Below are positions 60,266 to 64,000 of a stretch of 64,000 bases of DNA, one piece after another (position 1 is the stretch's first letter; the number at the start of each line of letters is the position of its first letter). A model generated the notes under the pieces. It had not been told where the DNA came from and ran no database searches. It saw nothing but the letters and a program-made list of their open reading frames with translations. The DNA lies in contig NZ_JAYXHR010000001.1 in the NCBI RefSeq assembly GCF_036017065.1, forward strand, positions 930,001 through 994,000, read 5' to 3'. The translations under genes were made by a program, and so were the position numbers. Source of the stretch: Uliginosibacterium sp036017065 (GTDB taxonomy: Bacteria > Pseudomonadota > Gammaproteobacteria > Burkholderiales > Rhodocyclaceae).

Positions 60266-60271
60266 GTCCGG

Positions 60272-61540
60272 TCAGACTTCCAGCAGCAGGCGCGCCGGGT
60301 CTTCCAGCGCTTCCTTCATCGTCACCAGACCCAGCACGGCCTCGCGACCGTCGATGATGCGGTGGTCGTAGGACATGGCCAGGTAGTTGATCGGGCGGAT
60401 GACGATCTGGCCGTTCTCCACCACCGGGCGGTCCTTGGTGGCGTGGATGCCGAGGATCGCGGATTGCGGCGGGTTGATGATCGGCGTCGACAGCATGGAG
60501 CCGAAGATGCCGCCGTTGGAGATCGAGAACGTGCCGCCGGTGAGCTCTTCGATGCTGAGCTTCCCGTCGCGGGCCTTGGCGCCGTACTCGGCGATCTTCT
60601 TCTCGATGTCGGCCAGGGTCATCTGGTCGGCATTGCGCAGGATCGGCACCACCAGGCCGCGCGGCGAGCCGACGGCGATGCCGATGTCGAAGTAGCCGTG
60701 GTAGACGATGTCATTGCCGTCGACCGAGGCGTTCAGCACCGGGTACTTCTTCAGCGCGGCGACGGCGGCCTTCACGAAGAACGACATGAAGCCCAGCTTG
60801 ACGCCGTGCTCCTTCTCGAACTTCTCCTGGTACTTCTTGCGCATCTCCATCACCGGCGCCATGTTCACTTCGTTGAACGTGGTCAGGATGGCGTTGGTGG
60901 CTTGCGACTGCAGCAGGCGCTCGGCCACGCGGGCACGCAGGCGGCTCATCGGCACGCGCTGTTCCGGGCGGTCACCCAGCACGGACTCGACAGCCACCGG
61001 GGCCGGCGGTTGCGGCAGCGGCTGGCCGGCACCGACAGTCACCGGCACCACGGCGGCAGCATTGACGCTGCTGCCAGCGGCCGGCTTGGACACGCCCAGC
61101 GCATCCGCCTTGGTGATGCGGCCGCCAGGGCCGCTGCCCTGCACGGTGGAGGGATCGACGCCCTTCTCGGCGAGGATCTTCTTGGCGGCCGGGCCGGAGC
61201 CGGCAGCGCCGGTACCTGCACTGGCAGCGGCAGCCGGTGCTGCAGCGGGAGCAGCCGCGGCCGGCTTGGCGTCAGCGGCCGGCGCAGCAGCACCCGCCTT
61301 GGCTTCGGTGTCGATGTGGGCGATGACTTCACCGCTCGTCACGGTGGAGCCGTTGCCCTTGATGATCTTGACGATCACGCCATCGGCCGGCGCCGGGGTT
61401 TCCAGCACGACCTTGTCGGTCTCGATGTCGATCAGGTTCTGGTCGCGCCCAACGGCTTCGCCTTCCTGCTTGTGCCAGGAGACCAGCGTTGCCTCCGACA
61501 CGGATTCCGACAGCTGCGGAACTTTCACTTCGATCAGCAT
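60272..61540 (-). CDS. sucB: 2-oxoglutarate dehydrogenase E2, dihydrolipoyl succinyltransferase
   Basis: 422 residues. A single lipoyl domain (IETDKVVLETPAPADG, with the lipoyl lysine in DKV), an alanine-rich linker, a peripheral-subunit-binding domain (AKKILAEKGVDPSTVQGSGP) and the acyltransferase core ending SYDHRIIDGREAV. It joins SucA and LpdA and makes succinyl-CoA. It starts 33 bases after the sucA stop. Confidence 0.96.
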   Translation of the reverse strand: MLIEVKVPQLSESVSEATLVSWHKQEGEAVGRDQNLIDIETDKVVLETPAPADGVIVKIIKGNGSTVTSGEVIAHIDTEAKAGAAAPAADAKPAAAAPAAAPAAAASAGTGAAGSGPAAKKILAEKGVDPSTVQGSGPGGRITKADALGVSKPAAGSSVNAAAVVPVTVGAGQPLPQPPAPVAVESVLGDRPEQRVPMSRLRARVAERLLQSQATNAILTTFNEVNMAPVMEMRKKYQEKFEKEHGVKLGFMSFFVKAAVAALKKYPVLNASVDGNDIVYHGYFDIGIAVGSPRGLVVPILRNADQMTLADIEKKIAEYGAKARDGKLSIEELTGGTFSISNGGIFGSMLSTPIINPPQSAILGIHATKDRPVVENGQIVIRPINYLAMSYDHRIIDGREAVLGLVTMKEALEDPARLLLEV

Positions 61541-61573
61541 GTTGTTATTCCTCTGCTTCCTTTGGGCGGACGG

Positions 61574-64000
61574 CTACTTTGCCGGCGCCGAGTCCTGATT
61601 GAGCGCACCGAGCGCGCCTTCGATGACGGCCTTCTGCTGCACGTTGTGCTTGGCGTAGTACCCCACCGCCGGCGAGGCGGAAGCGGGACGGCAGATCAGG
61701 TGCAGGGTCTGATCCTTGCGCAGACATTTCGCGAGGTGCTGACGCGACACGAACCAGTACCAGCTGCCCTGGTTGCGCGGCTCTTCCTGACACCACACCA
61801 CTTCCTTGGCATTCGGGTACTTGTTGATCTCGGCGTCGAACGCAGCTTCGGGGAACGGATAGAGCTGCTCGATGCGCACGATGGCAATGTCCTTCAGCCC
61901 CTTCGCGCGGCGCTCGGCCAGCAGTTCATAGTAGATCTTGCCGCTGCACAGCACGATGCGCTTCACCTTCTTGGCATCGAGCGGGTCCACTTCGCTGATG
62001 ACGGTCTGGAACTGGCCATTGGCGAGTTCTTCCAGCGTCGACACGGCGTCCTTGTGGCGCAGCAGCGACTTGGGCGTCATGACCACCAGCGGCTTGCGGA
62101 ACGGGCGCTTCTGCTGGCGACGCAGCAGGTGGAAGATCTGCGCCGGCGTGCTGGGCACGCAGACCTGCCAGTTGTCTTCCGCGCACAGCTGCATGTAGCG
62201 CTCCAGGCGGGCGGAGGAGTGCTCCGGACCTTGGCCTTCGTAGCCGTGCGGCAGCAGCATGGTGATGCCGCACTTGCGGCCCCACTTGGCTTCGCCAGAG
62301 CTGATGAACTGGTCGATGACGACCTGCGCACCGTTGCCGAAGTCGCCGAACTGCGCCTCCCACACGGTCAGCTGGTTGGGTTCGGTGGTGGCATAGCCGT
62401 AGTCGAAACCGAGCACGCCGGCTTCCGACAGCACCGAGTCGAACAGCTGGAACGGGGCCTGGCCATCCTGCACGTGCTGCAGCGGAATGTAGCTGCCAGC
62501 GTCCCAGCGCTCGCGGTTCTGGTCGTGGAACACGGCATGGCGGTGGAAGAAGGTGCCACGACCGACGTCCTGGCCGGAGATGCGCACGCCATAACCTTCG
62601 GCCAGCAGCGTGGCGTAGGCCAGGTTCTCGCCCATGCCCCAGTCCAGCGGCTGGTTGCCATCGCCCATGGCCTTGCGGGCCTCGACGATGTTGGCCACGC
62701 GGGAATGCAGCGTGAAGCCTTCCGGCAGGTCGGTCAGGCGCTTGGCCAGACGCTTCAGTTCGTTGAGCGGCACACTGGTGTTGGATTCATCGGTGTACTC
62801 GTGGCCGATGAAAGGCGTCCAGTCCACCGCGAACTTGCGGTTGTGGCCGGCCAGCGCCGGGTTGTACAGCAGCTCGCCGCGATCCAGGTGCGCGCGGTAG
62901 TCGGCGATGATCTGGTCCGGCTCGCCACCGGTACACACGCCCTGACCCACCAGCTTGTCCGCGTACAGCTTGCGGGTGCCGGGGTGCTGGGCGATCTTCT
63001 TGTACATCAGCGGCTGCGTGACCATCGGCTCGTCCTGCTCGTTGTGGCCGAGCTTGCGGAAACACAGCAGGTCGATGACGACGTCCTTCTTGAAAGTCTG
63101 GCGGAACTCGACGGCGATCTGGCAGGCCAGCGCCACAGCTTCGGGATCGTCGCCATTGACGTGGAACACCGGTGCATCAGCCATCTTGAAGATGTCCGTG
63201 CAGTACATCGAGCTGCGCGCATCGCGCGGGTCCGACGTGGTGAAGCCGATCTGGTTGTTGACGACCAGGTGGATCGCACCGCCGACGCCGTAACCGCGCG
63301 TCTGGCTGAAATTCAGGATTTCCTGGTTGATGCCCTGGCCCGCCACCGCGGCGTCGCCGTGGATCAGGATCGGCATGACCTGGCTCATCTCGGTGTCGTT
63401 GCGGCGCTTCTGGCGCGCATACACCGAACCCAGCACCACCGGATTGACGATCTCGAGGTGGGACGGGTTGAACGCCAGCGACAGGTGCACCGGACCACCC
63501 GGGGTGGTGACGTCACTGGAGAAACCGTTGTGGTACTTCACGTCACCGGCGGACAGGTCGTCGGCATGCTTGCCTTCGAACTCGGAGAACAGCGTCGCGG
63601 GGCTCTTGCCCAGCGTGTTCACCAGCACGTTCAGACGGCCGCGGTGGGCCATGCCGATGACGATTTCCTGCACGCCCAGCTTGCCGGCGGTGTTGATGAA
63701 GTTGTCCATCGCGACGATGGCGGAGTCACCACCTTCCAGCGAGAAGCGCTTCTGGCCGACGTACTTGGTGTGCAGGTACTTCTCCAGCGTCTCGGCGGCG
63801 GTCAGGCGCTCCAGCACGCGCTTCTTGGTCGTGACGTCGAAGCCCGGCGTGGAGCGGATCGGTTCCAGGCGGGCCTGGATCCAGCGCTTCTGGGCGATGT
63901 CGCTGATGTACATGTACTCGGCGCCGATCGAGCCGCAGTAGGTCTGGCGCAGCGCTTCCAGGATCTCGCGCAGGGTGGCCTGCGGGTTCTGCTGGAACTG
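61574..64000 (-). CDS. sucA: 2-oxoglutarate dehydrogenase E1, 3' part (runs off the right edge)
   Basis: The frame stays open to the edge; 808 codons are visible and the N-terminal part is missing. Visible residues begin LREILEALRQTYCGSIGAEY, which precedes MYISDIAQKRW. The thiamine-diphosphate region (HGDAAVAGQGINQEILNFSQ, GGAIHLVVNNQIGFTTSDPR) and C-terminal DVGRGTFFHRHAVFHDQNRE and CGITMLLPHGYEGQGPEHSS are typical of E1o. It decarboxylates 2-oxoglutarate and loads the SucB lipoyl arm. The promoter lies outside the window. Confidence 0.96.
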   Translation of the reverse strand, partial: QFQQNPQATLREILEALRQTYCGSIGAEYMYISDIAQKRWIQARLEPIRSTPGFDVTTKKRVLERLTAAETLEKYLHTKYVGQKRFSLEGGDSAIVAMDNFINTAGKLGVQEIVIGMAHRGRLNVLVNTLGKSPATLFSEFEGKHADDLSAGDVKYHNGFSSDVTTPGGPVHLSLAFNPSHLEIVNPVVLGSVYARQKRRNDTEMSQVMPILIHGDAAVAGQGINQEILNFSQTRGYGVGGAIHLVVNNQIGFTTSDPRDARSSMYCTDIFKMADAPVFHVNGDDPEAVALACQIAVEFRQTFKKDVVIDLLCFRKLGHNEQDEPMVTQPLMYKKIAQHPGTRKLYADKLVGQGVCTGGEPDQIIADYRAHLDRGELLYNPALAGHNRKFAVDWTPFIGHEYTDESNTSVPLNELKRLAKRLTDLPEGFTLHSRVANIVEARKAMGDGNQPLDWGMGENLAYATLLAEGYGVRISGQDVGRGTFFHRHAVFHDQNRERWDAGSYIPLQHVQDGQAPFQLFDSVLSEAGVLGFDYGYATTEPNQLTVWEAQFGDFGNGAQVVIDQFISSGEAKWGRKCGITMLLPHGYEGQGPEHSSARLERYMQLCAEDNWQVCVPSTPAQIFHLLRRQQKRPFRKPLVVMTPKSLLRHKDAVSTLEELANGQFQTVISEVDPLDAKKVKRIVLCSGKIYYELLAERRAKGLKDIAIVRIEQLYPFPEAAFDAEINKYPNAKEVVWCQEEPRNQGSWYWFVSRQHLAKCLRKDQTLHLICRPASASPAVGYYAKHNVQQKAVIEGALGALNQDSAPAK

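Overview
The window comes from a GC-rich chromosome, most likely a betaproteobacterium near the Rhodocyclales or Burkholderiales. The support is the family resemblance of the core genes (sucA-sucB-lpdA-zapE order, map-glnD, cysTWAB with a LysR-type CysB, an ssu sulfonate operon), a PEP-CTERM protein with a sigma-54 promoter, and poly-serine-linked secreted pectate lyases. I saw no rRNA, tRNA, CRISPR array, transposase or prophage genes. Genus and species cannot be fixed from the sequence alone.

Layout. 1-4.6 kb: edge of a secreted protein on the minus strand, then an orphan ParA ATPase, a CHASE2 membrane protein, a periplasmic SH3-like protein and an M48 metalloprotease lipoprotein. 4.6-11.8 kb: a LysR/NAD(P)-binding protein pair, a chlorite-dismutase-family protein, a DUF1289 protein, LolA, FtsK and a GAF histidine kinase. 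11.9-19.1 kb: sulfur acquisition I, with sulfate-binding protein, RBBP9-type hydrolase and ssuE-A-D-C-B-F. 19.3-22.6 kb: a Tas-like aldo/keto reductase, the PEP-CTERM protein and an AraC regulator. 22.9-29.7 kb: oligogalacturonate lyase, a family-5 solute-binding protein, an ABC exporter and a lipoprotein hydrolase.

29.8-33.2 kb is an accessory patch: a MntA/HepT toxin module whose hepT carries an in-frame stop, trpS with a DUF1508-like tail, an orphan lipoprotein and a Phd/VapC pair. 33.5-41.3 kb: YbbAP-like transporter, three small NTF2-like/DUF1801 genes and two tandem MFS paralogues. 41.5-46.8 kb: sulfur acquisition II (cysT, cysW, cysA, cysB, TauE/SafE exporter). 47.0-50.4 kb: map and glnD. 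50.5-51.6 kb: a long imperfect inverted repeat enclosing an orphan membrane protein. 51.7-57.1 kb: three secreted pectate lyases. 57.5-64.0 kb: zapE, lpdA, sucB and sucA (sucA runs off the right edge).

How the parts fit. Two physically separate sulfur loci (sulfonate and sulfate) share a GCTTATC/GATAAGC promoter motif that may be the CysB site. The pectate lyases would cut pectate outside the cell, the family-5 binding protein could capture oligomers, and oligogalacturonate lyase would finish them in the cytoplasm. The most unusual DNA is non-coding: several families of inverted-repeat elements, two of which lie between genes of one operon, and one whose two copies show compensatory changes in a perfect 12-bp hairpin.
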